Below are positions 8,482 through 16,229 of a stretch of DNA of 64,000 nt, one piece after another. The stretch covers positions 2,604,001 through 2,668,000 of the forward strand of contig NZ_DAJPEN010000001.1 of assembly GCF_025993685.1 (NCBI RefSeq), read 5' to 3'. Position numbers and translations under genes: made by a program. This DNA is from Bacteroides mediterraneensis. Lineage in GTDB: Bacteria; Bacteroidota; Bacteroidia; Bacteroidales; Bacteroidaceae. A model generated the notes under the pieces. It was not told the DNA's origin. It made no database searches and worked only from the letters and a program-made list of their open reading frames with translations. How positions within the stretch are numbered: the stretch's first letter is position 1; each line of letters starts with the position of its first letter.

Positions 8482-10311
8482 TCAGTTGATGATAATGTTG
8501 TCACTCGGATATTTGTAATTTCGTTTTCTCTCCTGCCGTACCAGTCCGGTGAGCAAGGTAAACGCTCCCACACGTCCTACGTACATCAGCAAGATAACCA
8601 GCAGCTTGCCGGCATCGCCCAACGTGGGCGTCAGGTTCAGGCTGGAACCCACGGTACTCAATGCCGACACACATTCAAAGGTCACCGCCAGCAGTCCGGC
8701 CTGCGGCTCTAACATACTCAACGCAAAAATAGCTACGAAAGCCAGAAACAGATAGAGCATCATGGCCGCATTGGAACGCCGGATGGAGTCGTGGGACAGT
8801 TCCCTCCGCAAAATGGACACCCGCTCGGCACCACGTATCACTGCCCACAGGTTAATCAGCACCACGGCACACACATTCACCTTCACACCGCCAGCCGTAG
8901 ACTGTGTGCCCCCTCCTATCACCATCAATACCACCATAAGGAGCAGGGTTTGCAAAGAAAGCGACGTGAGACTCACACTGGCAAAGCCCGCCGTACGCGG
9001 ACAGGAAGAATTGAAGAAAGCATGTACCCACTTATCCAGCACCGGCATCCCGGCAAACGAATGGTTCCATTCCAAGGCTGCTATGACCAAGGTACCTCCC
9101 ACCAGCAGAATACCCGTAGCCACCAGCACAATCTTAGTGTTCAGGTTATACAGATGCACTTTCTGACGGAACCTCCCGGCACGATGCGACACCCGCCATT
9201 TCAAGTAGCCCAGGTAGTAGGCTACGGTTTCATAGAGGTTGACCAATATCGGAAAACCGATTCCTCCCAACGCAATCAGAAGTCCCAGAGTGACATACAG
9301 CAGATTGTGTTCCTGCATAACCGCAGGATTACTCATCCCGCCGGGCAAGGTGGAAAAACCGGCATTACAGAAGGCCGATACCGAATGAAAAGCTGAGAAA
9401 AAGAGTTCTTCCCGCAAGTTCATCCCCAGCGTATCATGAATGCTGAACCAGATAACAGCCATCCCGACCCCTTCGATGGCCAGCGTAAATCCCAATATAT
9501 ATAATAAGGTAGATAAAAGGGAATTCAATGAATTGGAACTGATCATGTCGCCCACCATCAGCTGGTTGTAGAGCGAAGTGTTTCCCATGAAAAACATGGC
9601 GAAAAAGCTGGTCAGCGTCATCACGCCCAGACCGCCGATTTGAATCAGCAGAATAATCAGCACCTGCCCCTCCAGCGTAAAGGTGGAAGGCACATCCACG
9701 GTGACCAGTCCCGTCACGCAGGTGGCACTGGTGGCTGTGAACAAGGCATCAATGAAGGATATTCCCTGATAAGTGGCACGGGGCAGCATCAGCAGACCTG
9801 TTCCCACCAGAATGAAGACCAGAAAACTGCCGGCCAGAATCAACGACGGATTAGTGCGCTTGCCCAGCAACCGGACCAGAATACCCGAGAGCTGCGAGAA
9901 CGAAAGCAACAGCAACACCGCTCCTTTATAATAAGTGTGGTGAAAGAAAATCCACACCCAATATACACCCGTCGTCTCTTCCGGCTTCTTGAAAATGACA
10001 GGCAACAACGTAAGATAAAGCAGTATGGTAAGCATCCATGTCCACGGAGTAAACTTAAACGGGGAGTTCTCCTGACGAAAGAGAATCTGCAAAGTGGTAG
10101 TCAGCAGAAAAATCACCCAGACTGCATGATACACCGCATGCACCACCGTCTGTTCTCCCGCCGAAATCCGGAATCCATATTCGTACACGATAGTGAGCAG
10201 GAAAATCACTCCACACAGGAAATTCACCCCCATTACCCAGTTGAGTAACCGGTTGATGCGGGGCACCAGCAGTTTCTTATTATATAAAAAAAGTCGTTCC
10301 CAATAATCCAT
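8482..10311 (-). CDS. trkH: TrkH/KtrB-family potassium transporter
   Basis: This inner-membrane potassium-conducting subunit works with the adjacent RCK protein. The 609-residue protein contains the four pore-loop repeats with selectivity-filter sequences. These are ATCVTGL near residue 195, AFCNAGF near 315, CPRTAGF near 435 and LSTVGSS near 555. About 150 residues with several extra hydrophobic segments precede the core, making it longer than KtrB (about 450) and E. coli TrkH (about 483). A -7 box, TACATTTG, lies at 10343-10336 on the minus strand. Confidence 0.93.
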   Translation of the reverse strand: MDYWERLFLYNKKLLVPRINRLLNWVMGVNFLCGVIFLLTIVYEYGFRISAGEQTVVHAVYHAVWVIFLLTTTLQILFRQENSPFKFTPWTWMLTILLYLTLLPVIFKKPEETTGVYWVWIFFHHTYYKGAVLLLLSFSQLSGILVRLLGKRTNPSLILAGSFLVFILVGTGLLMLPRATYQGISFIDALFTATSATCVTGLVTVDVPSTFTLEGQVLIILLIQIGGLGVMTLTSFFAMFFMGNTSLYNQLMVGDMISSNSLNSLLSTLLYILGFTLAIEGVGMAVIWFSIHDTLGMNLREELFFSAFHSVSAFCNAGFSTLPGGMSNPAVMQEHNLLYVTLGLLIALGGIGFPILVNLYETVAYYLGYLKWRVSHRAGRFRQKVHLYNLNTKIVLVATGILLVGGTLVIAALEWNHSFAGMPVLDKWVHAFFNSSCPRTAGFASVSLTSLSLQTLLLMVVLMVIGGGTQSTAGGVKVNVCAVVLINLWAVIRGAERVSILRRELSHDSIRRSNAAMMLYLFLAFVAIFALSMLEPQAGLLAVTFECVSALSTVGSSLNLTPTLGDAGKLLVILLMYVGRVGAFTLLTGLVRQERKRNYKYPSDNIIIN

Positions 10312-10600
10312 ACCTATAGTGAATGAATATATTTACAAATGTATGGAAAATCTACATAACATAATCCTAATCTAAGAATTAATATCCTTATCCGATTATA
10401 CAATTCTTCGAAACCTGTGAGGTACCTTGGATATTAATTTCATCGGGTATTGTTAAGTTCTCTATGAAAGCTCTGTTGGAATCAAAGCAAAGGATTTTTT
10501 ACCCTGCCGACTCAATCATGATTCTATCCGCCTTTTCATCCACCCAGAATACAGTCATATCATTTATCAGATTATACACTTACCAGTTTGAGTAAACAAC
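10312..10600. other. Intergenic region with no intact gene
   Basis: This AT-rich stretch lies between the potassium transporter promoter and the decayed regulator. It holds a possible 43-codon frame (10464-10595, plus) that I do not recognise. That frame may be debris from the same decayed regulator or chance. No RNA structure or repeat stands out. Confidence 0.4.
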
Positions 10601-11060
10601 TTCTTCCGCCCTATTTATACAGAAGACAGTGATTATTCCCAAACCGATGTATGTATTGCCATAGCCAACGCTTTGGCACGCAACACCAATCACAGCTGTA
10701 TATCATAGACTATAACCGCAAGAAGTGCAACAGAAAGGCTATGCCTTTTATTTTGAGGTTGTTCCGTCTGACGAGATAAACCGTAATATGGAAATCAACG
10801 AAGCCGGATTCCGATTCTACTATGACCAGCCGGTAGAAAAAGACTTGCCTTGTCCATCGAGTATAACTTTCATATCCACATACCGTGAAAAAGAGATTCT
10901 CCAGCTCTCCGTCAAGGGATTATCGAACACGGAGGTTGGAGAAACTCTCTTTATTGCCCCCAATACCGTCAAGTTTCACAAGAAAAAACTATTCGAGAAG
11001 CTACACGCAGAAAATATCACTGAGACCGTGGACATTAAAGCCAATCTGAGGCTGATTTAG
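10601..11060 (+). pseudogene. Decayed LuxR-family transcriptional regulator
   Basis: The last 111 codons (10725-11060) encode a LuxR/GerE helix-turn-helix: YREKEILQLSVKGLSN, then PNTVKFHKKKLFEKLH. Just upstream the same protein continues in two other frames. TEDSDYSQTDVCIAIANALA runs to a stop at 10706-10708. YIIDYNRKK follows from about 10699 in a second frame. In Bacteroides regulators that I recall with this layout, these pieces are joined and the full length is near 250 residues. Here about 20 residues are missing before QKGYAFYFEVVP. The segment between that part and the helix-turn-helix is also far too short. I therefore read it as a pseudogene with at least two frameshifts and two deletions. 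A short DNA-binding product from an internal start is possible but unlikely. Confidence 0.7.
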
Positions 11061-11161
11061 AATAATTATTTCTTTTCCACGATTTTACAGTTCTTTGGTT
11101 TCGATACGTAGCTGACACTTAACTACTTATACTCTAAACCTCCTCCTACTTATCTCCCATA

Positions 11162-11920
11162 TTAAAACTTCTCATGATAAGCCGTATCTGCCGCAAGATT
11201 TTCATTACCCAATAATTTCAAATCATCGCTGCTTATATTCATATTTTTCATAAAACGATCCAGTAGTTTTTCTGCAAAATCAATACTAACCTCATACGAT
11301 TTTGAATACATTTTATATTCTACCATAAGATTCAAATTTTCTTTTCTTGAAAATAAGACCTTAACAGCTTCGGTATGGTTGTCCATACCCCAAATAAAAT
11401 CATCCTGAGTTACATTCCTATATATTTGCCTTTTTATTCTGTTCATTTCGGATGACATCCAATTAATCATACGTTTACCAGCAAATATATCGCCAATAGC
11501 GCTTATGTCTGAAATATTTTCCATTGAGTTCCATACTTCAATATTACTATTAAGCATGTTGTCCGCAGATTCGTCAGCAGCATAAAGATCAAAACTCATC
11601 AGATTATTATAGCATTCGCTTACAAGATTTTCTGGTACATATTCAATACTGTCCGGATAATAATCCAACACTTCGGTAAATATCGAATCTATATACAGAC
11701 ATTTTTTACTCTGTGTTTTAGAGGATGCTATAAATTGTTTAATATTTGACAAGCTCAGCAACTGTATCCTATGTTCCATTTCTTTATTACTTTTCTTCTC
11801 AAGATAACCGGATATCCAAAATGTTATTCCTATACCCAATAATGTACCTATAAAACAACTGGTGAAACTGTCCCACCAAGCTCTGTTCACCAAATAAATC
11901 TTTTCAATTATTTTTCTCAT
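11162..11920 (-). CDS. Membrane-anchored protein of unknown function
   Basis: I do not recognise this family. From the start used here (MRKIIEKIYLV) it has 252 residues: a short basic N-terminus, one hydrophobic segment at about residues 16-36 (TSCFIGTLLGIGITFWISGY), and a long helical, polar, mildly acidic region. A start 10 codons earlier would overlap the upstream gene by 14 bp and is also possible. The layout, with an N-terminal anchor and a helical soluble domain, resembles several uncharacterised Bacteroidetes families. The gene and its partner are clearly more AT-rich than the flanking genes and sit next to a pseudogene. That suggests an acquired patch. Confidence 0.65.
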   Translation of the reverse strand: MRKIIEKIYLVNRAWWDSFTSCFIGTLLGIGITFWISGYLEKKSNKEMEHRIQLLSLSNIKQFIASSKTQSKKCLYIDSIFTEVLDYYPDSIEYVPENLVSECYNNLMSFDLYAADESADNMLNSNIEVWNSMENISDISAIGDIFAGKRMINWMSSEMNRIKRQIYRNVTQDDFIWGMDNHTEAVKVLFSRKENLNLMVEYKMYSKSYEVSIDFAEKLLDRFMKNMNISSDDLKLLGNENLAADTAYHEKF

Positions 11921-11936
11921 AAGTTTTTTTGCAAAA

Positions 11937-12284
11937 TTAGTATTTATCATCTAAAAAACAGAGATATAAGGAAAGGAATTCCTTCACAAAAGTGACGAGT
12001 TGGATAGCCACCAATATCATTTGGTTGAAAGCCATATATGGGTACAAAAAGAATGCTGCTACCATACCTACAAAAGCCCACTTTTTCCAAAAAAGAACGA
12101 AAAAAGGAAATATCACCAATAGTGCATAAATAATCACATTCTCTATTGAACCCATACCTTCACTATATGAAGCATAACTAGTCAACAAGGAAAATGAATT
12201 ATCTAATATCACCATCCATAACAAAATTTGCTCCACACAAACAACACATATAAGAAAAAAGCAAAATGAGTTGTTTATTATCAT
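11937..12284 (-). CDS. Small polytopic membrane protein of unknown function
   Basis: This 115-residue, very hydrophobic protein has about three membrane segments: near residues 5-30, 48-66 and 68-100. It has no recognisable motif. It lies directly upstream of the anchored protein gene, nearly abutting or overlapping depending on that gene's start, so the two probably form an operon. They share AT-rich composition. A joint membrane role is possible but is inference only. It is divergent from the TrpB gene, with 44 bp between the starts. Confidence 0.6.
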   Translation of the reverse strand: MIINNSFCFFLICVVCVEQILLWMVILDNSFSLLTSYASYSEGMGSIENVIIYALLVIFPFFVLFWKKWAFVGMVAAFFLYPYMAFNQMILVAIQLVTFVKEFLSLYLCFLDDKY

Positions 12285-12328
12285 TTATTTCCATATTTTT
12301 GGCAAAACCTTAAAAAAAGTAAGCAATT

Positions 12329-13702
12329 ATGAGTAACAGACAGAAAAGATTCATCTTGCCTGAAGATGAAATACCAAAATATTGGTATAACATTCAAGCC
12401 GACATGGTCAACAAACCCATGCCGCCGCTGAACCCGGCCACCAAAGAACCTTTGAAACCGGAAGACCTTTATCCTATTTTCGCCAAAGAACTCTGCCATC
12501 AGGAACTGAACCAGACAGACACTTGGATTGAGATTCCGGAAGAGGTGAGAGAGATGTATAAATACTATCGCAGTACCCCGCTGGTACGTGCCTACGGACT
12601 GGAAAAGGCACTGGGAACACCTGCCCACATCTATTTCAAGAACGAAAGCGTCAGCCCCATCGGTTCGCACAAGCTGAACTCGGCACTGGCGCAGGCCTAC
12701 TACTGCAAAAAGGAAGGGGTGACAAACATTACGACCGAAACGGGAGCAGGACAATGGGGAGCTGCCCTGGCATACGCCGCCAAGGTGTTCGGACTGGAAG
12801 CCGCCGTTTATCAGGTAAAAATCAGCTACGAACAGAAACCGTACCGCCGCAGCATCATGCAGACCTTCGGGGCACAGGTCACTCCCTCCCCATCCATGTC
12901 TACCCGCGCCGGAAAAAATATCCTGACCAAATATCCGAACCATCAGGGCTCACTGGGTACCGCCATCTCGGAAGCCATCGAACTGGCACGTACCACTCCG
13001 AACTGTAAATATACCCTCGGATCGGTTTTGAGCCACGTCACCCTGCACCAGACGGTTATCGGACTGGAGGCGGAGAAACAGATGGCAATGGCCGGAGAAT
13101 ACCCCGACATCATTATCGGATGCTTCGGAGGAGGTTCCAACTTTGGAGGCATCAGCTTCCCGTTCATGCGCCACACCATCCTGGAAGGAAAGAAAACACG
13201 TTATATTGCCGCCGAACCGGCTTCCTGCCCGAAGCTGACACGCGGAAAATTTGAATATGACTTCGGCGACGAGGCCGGCTATACACCGCTGTTGCCGATG
13301 TTCACCCTGGGACACAACTTCACTCCGGCCAACATTCACGCCGGAGGTCTCCGCTACCACGGGGCAGGTGTCATCGTTTCCCAGCTGATGAAAGACCACC
13401 TGATGGAAGCGGTCGACATCGAACAGCTCGACACCTTCAAGGCCGGATGTCTGTTTGCACGTGCCGAAGGTATCATTCCGGCTCCGGAATCTTGCCATGC
13501 CATTGCAGCCGCCATTCAGGAGGCTGAAAAATGCAAGAAAACTGGAGAGGAAAAGGTTATCCTCTTCAACCTGTCAGGTCACGGACTGATTGATATGAGT
13601 GCTTACGACCAGTATCTGTCGGGTAACCTGACCAACTATTCCCTGACGGAAGAAGATATTGAAAAGAGTCTGGAAGATGTGCCGCAAGTGGATTTGAAGT
13701 AA
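12329..13702 (+). CDS. trpB: Tryptophan synthase beta-like protein, TrpB2 type
   Basis: This is a PLP enzyme that condenses indole with serine. The 457-residue length, the long N-terminus (FILPEDEIPKYWYNIQAD) and the GRYHG-like LRYHGAG sequence mark the TrpB2 subgroup, not the about 400-residue TrpB1 that pairs with TrpA. The PLP lysine is K115 in GSHKLNSA. The phosphate-binding glycine loop is GGGSNFGG. No trpA or other trp gene is adjacent. TrpB2 may salvage free indole; that role comes from family knowledge and is not shown here. No separate terminator is seen, and the 22-bp palindrome array follows within 20 bp. Confidence 0.93.
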   Translation: MSNRQKRFILPEDEIPKYWYNIQADMVNKPMPPLNPATKEPLKPEDLYPIFAKELCHQELNQTDTWIEIPEEVREMYKYYRSTPLVRAYGLEKALGTPAHIYFKNESVSPIGSHKLNSALAQAYYCKKEGVTNITTETGAGQWGAALAYAAKVFGLEAAVYQVKISYEQKPYRRSIMQTFGAQVTPSPSMSTRAGKNILTKYPNHQGSLGTAISEAIELARTTPNCKYTLGSVLSHVTLHQTVIGLEAEKQMAMAGEYPDIIIGCFGGGSNFGGISFPFMRHTILEGKKTRYIAAEPASCPKLTRGKFEYDFGDEAGYTPLLPMFTLGHNFTPANIHAGGLRYHGAGVIVSQLMKDHLMEAVDIEQLDTFKAGCLFARAEGIIPAPESCHAIAAAIQEAEKCKKTGEEKVILFNLSGHGLIDMSAYDQYLSGNLTNYSLTEEDIEKSLEDVPQVDLK

Positions 13703-13719
13703 ACTTTCAGCGTCTGAAA

Positions 13720-13829
13720 AAACGCACTTGCGTTTGGAAGAAAACACAAGGACGTTTTACTTAAAACGCAAATACATTTCAATCAAAACGCAAGTGCGTT
13801 TCATGGTAAACGCACTTGCGTTTTTTTCA
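13720..13829. repeat. Array of five 22-bp units built on the palindrome AAACGCACTTGCGTTT
   Basis: Five units start at 13720, 13742, 13764, 13786 and 13808, exactly 22 bp apart. Each has a 16-bp core and a 6-bp variable spacer. Cores 1 and 5 are AAACGCACTTGCGTTT and core 4 is AAACGCAAGTGCGTTT. Cores 2 (AAACACAAGGACGTTT) and 3 (AAACGCAAATACATTT) are degenerate. The outer AAA/TTT is kept in all of them. Unit 5 runs into seven Ts, so it could also act as a terminator for trpB. The same 22-bp design occurs again at 38004-38091. Confidence 0.9.
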
Positions 13830-13862
13830 CACGGATAAACACTTGAAAATGAATAAAAAAGA

Positions 13863-13899
13863 GCGGTGCCGGAAAAGCGAAAATCTCTTCCGGCACCGC
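13863..13899 (-). terminator. Intrinsic terminator of panC-panD
   Basis: A perfect 12-bp inverted repeat, GCGGTGCCGGAA (13863-13874) and TTCCGGCACCGC (13888-13899), is followed on the minus strand by TCTTTTTTATT. It lies just downstream of panD. Confidence 0.9.
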
Positions 13900-13926
13900 C
13901 CTTTGATTTCGGTCTCAATATAAATC

Positions 13927-14274
13927 CTACAGAAGACGATTGGTAGCCGTATCCGGGAACACCACGGTCGGCTTGAAAGTTTTAGCCTCCTCAAAGTCCA
14001 TCAGGGCATACGACATGATAATCACCACATCCCCCACTTGCACCTTGCGGGCTGCCGCTCCATTCAGGCAGATGCATCCGGAGCCACGTTCTCCTTTAAT
14101 GATGTAGGTTTCAAAACGTTCTCCGTTGTTGTTGTCCACAATCTGCACTTTTTCGCCGGCAATCAGGTTGGCCGCATCCATCAAATCTTCATCAATCGTA
14201 ATGCTGCCCATATAGTTCAGGTTCGCTTCTGTCACCGTTACGCAATGAAGCTTCGATTTCAACACTTCAATCAT
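13927..14274 (-). CDS. panD: Aspartate 1-decarboxylase
   Basis: PanD decarboxylates aspartate to beta-alanine for pantothenate synthesis. The start used, MIEVLKSKLH, is the third of three consecutive Met codons and gives 115 residues. The self-processing site that generates the pyruvoyl group is Gly23-Ser24 in YMGSITID. The conserved region NGAAARKVQVGDVVIIMSYA follows. Length is slightly short of the E. coli enzyme (126). It begins about 9 bp after panC ends, so it is co-transcribed with the gene whose product uses its beta-alanine. Confidence 0.96.
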   Translation of the reverse strand: MIEVLKSKLHCVTVTEANLNYMGSITIDEDLMDAANLIAGEKVQIVDNNNGERFETYIIKGERGSGCICLNGAAARKVQVGDVVIIMSYALMDFEEAKTFKPTVVFPDTATNRLL

Positions 14275-14283
14275 CATCATCCG

Positions 14284-15129
14284 TTATCCTTTATATTTAA
14301 TGTTATCAATCAGACGTACATCACCGCAATACACTGTAATGCAACCTACAATGTAATTGCTTTCGTCCCAAGCATTTACCGGCTGCAAAGTGTTTCCGTC
14401 CACAATTTCGAAATACTCCAGTTCCAATCCCGGCGCCCGGCGGATACATTGTTCCACATACTCTTTCGTTTCGCGCAACACACGGGATTTTCCGAAATCC
14501 ACGCTGGCAAACAACGCTCTGGAAATCTGTACCGCTTCCTTACGCTGCTCCGGAGTGAGCCGTGCATTGCGGCTGCTCAAGGCCAGACCGTCTTCTTCAC
14601 GTACAATCGGACAGCCTACAATCTGGATGTCGAAAGGATACTTACGCACCATCTCACGGATAATGGCCAGCTGCTGGAAGTCTTTCTCGCCGAAGTAAGC
14701 CCGGTCAGGCTCTACAATCAAGAAAAGCTTGCTCACAATCTGACATACTCCATTGAAATGGCCCGGACGGTATTTTCCTTCCATCACCGTATCAAGCGGT
14801 GCATAACTGAACTGGCGAGTATCCGGCTCCGGATAGATTTCTTCTACGGAAGGAGCAAACACCAGCGTAGCTCCACATTTCTCCAGCAACGTGCAATCCG
14901 CTTCCAAGGTACGCGGATATTTCAAAAGGTCATTCTGGTCGTTAAACTGGGTAGGGTTCACAAAATCGCTGACTACCACTACTTCATTTTCAGACACGGC
15001 ACGTTTCACCAATGAAGCGTGTCCCGCATGCAAAGCTCCCATCGTCGGAACCAGCCCGATTGTCTTTCCCTCCTTGCGGAAAGCATCCAGTTCGGCGCGA
15101 AGCTCACTGATTGTTCGAATTAACTTCAT
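14284..15129 (-). CDS. panC: Pantothenate synthetase
   Basis: PanC joins pantoate and beta-alanine using ATP, the last step of pantothenate synthesis. The start MKLIRTISEL gives 281 residues, the usual length. An in-frame Met 14 codons upstream is less likely. The nucleotidyltransferase HIGH-like motif is MGALHAGH (30-37), and later family motifs include FGEKDFQQLAIIR and REEDGLALSSRN. It is the first gene of panC-panD and is divergent from the half glycogen synthase gene. Confidence 0.96.
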   Translation of the reverse strand: MKLIRTISELRAELDAFRKEGKTIGLVPTMGALHAGHASLVKRAVSENEVVVVSDFVNPTQFNDQNDLLKYPRTLEADCTLLEKCGATLVFAPSVEEIYPEPDTRQFSYAPLDTVMEGKYRPGHFNGVCQIVSKLFLIVEPDRAYFGEKDFQQLAIIREMVRKYPFDIQIVGCPIVREEDGLALSSRNARLTPEQRKEAVQISRALFASVDFGKSRVLRETKEYVEQCIRRAPGLELEYFEIVDGNTLQPVNAWDESNYIVGCITVYCGDVRLIDNIKYKG

Positions 15130-15325
15130 CTTATTCCTGTTTTTAATCATAAATTCAGAAAACGGCTGCAAAGTAACTATTTATTTGCCATAAAAAGAAA
15201 CAGAAAAGAAAAATTCTTTCTGTATTTACAGAATTTATCCTGTCTGTAATGTAGGATAAACACTATTATAGCAACCTGTTTATCAACACATTAACATACT
15301 ATAAGGATTTATAAACAGTCGCCGG

Positions 15326-15357
15326 TTCGCTTCATTGCCTTATTTTTTGTATCTTTG
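15326..15357 (+). promoter_or_regulatory. Promoter of the glycogen synthase-like gene
   Basis: The -7 box TATCTTTG (15350-15357) matches TAnnTTTG. A -33-like TTCG (15326-15329) lies 20 bp upstream. Transcription would start near 15364, placing the ATG at 15385 about 20 nt into the message. This supports the inner start codon. Confidence 0.6.
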
Positions 15358-15384
15358 CAAACTGTTAAGAGCAACAATAATACA

Positions 15385-16203
15385 ATGAGCGCGAAAAAAG
15401 TTTTATTCATTACACAAGAAATTACTCCTTACGTACCCGAAAGTAACCTGGCATTGATTGGCCAGAATTTACCGCAAGCCATACAAGACAAAGGCCGCGA
15501 AATCAGAACATTCATGCCTAAATGGGGCATCGTGAACGAACGCAGGAACCAGTTGCATGAAGTAATCCGTCTGTCTGGAATGAATTTAATTATCGACGAT
15601 ACGGATCATCCGCTGATTATCAAGGTGGCTTCTATTCAGGCTGCGCGCAGACAAGTGTACTTTATTGATAATGACGATTATTTCCAGCACCGCCAGATGA
15701 CGTGTGACGAAAATGGGAATGATTACGAAGACAATGGTGAACGCGCCATTTTCTATGCACGTGGGGTATTGGAAACTGTAAAGAAATTACGCTGGTGTCC
15801 GGATGTGATTCATTGTCACGGCTGGATGAGCGCAATGGTTCCTCTTTATATCAAGAAGGCGTATTATGACGAACCTTCTTTCCGCGACTCAAAGGTAATT
15901 TATTCTCTTTATCAGGAGGGATTCAAATCGAACCTTGCTCCGAACTTCGCCGACCAGGTGCTCTTCAAGGAGGTGACCCCGGAGGATGTCAGCATGATGA
16001 AATCTCCAGCAAGCTATGAAGACCTTTGCAAGCTGGCCGTAGCCTACTCCGACGGAGTGATTCAAAACGATGAGACTGTCAACCAGAATGTTATCGACTA
16101 TGCACGAAGCCTGAACATTCCGGTGCTTGAATACGCTTCAGGCGATGCCTACGCAGATGCATGTGATGCATTCTACGACAAGGTGTTCGATGGGGCCGAA
16201 TAA
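15385..16203 (+). CDS. Half-length glycogen/starch synthase-like protein (GT5 N-terminal domain only)
   Basis: The 272-residue protein aligns by eye with the N-terminal Rossmann half of glycogen synthase: VLFITQEITPYV at the start, YARGVLETVKKL and PDVIHCHGWMSAMVPLYIK. It stops where that domain ends, while GlgA is about 480 residues. The ADP-glucose-binding KTGGL motif is replaced by PESNLAL. It therefore seems to lack both the normal substrate lysine and the C-terminal catalytic half. The start is set by the promoter at 15326-15357. The glycogen-type genes at 17768-22392 are close by on the other strand. It could be a regulatory or structural partner of the GT4 enzyme there; that is inference. 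Confidence 0.8.
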   Translation: MSAKKVLFITQEITPYVPESNLALIGQNLPQAIQDKGREIRTFMPKWGIVNERRNQLHEVIRLSGMNLIIDDTDHPLIIKVASIQAARRQVYFIDNDDYFQHRQMTCDENGNDYEDNGERAIFYARGVLETVKKLRWCPDVIHCHGWMSAMVPLYIKKAYYDEPSFRDSKVIYSLYQEGFKSNLAPNFADQVLFKEVTPEDVSMMKSPASYEDLCKLAVAYSDGVIQNDETVNQNVIDYARSLNIPVLEYASGDAYADACDAFYDKVFDGAE

Positions 16204-16229
16204 ATATGAACAGATAAAAAAGTACAAAA

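Noticed and set aside
10464..10595. 43-codon frame as a real small gene
   Set aside because: No recognisable motif, no clear promoter, and it adjoins an obvious pseudogene; it is probably debris or chance.
13720..13829. CRISPR array
   Set aside because: The repeating unit is itself a 16-bp palindrome, the spacers are only 6 bp, and there are no cas genes. The 22-bp step is far shorter than any CRISPR repeat-spacer unit.
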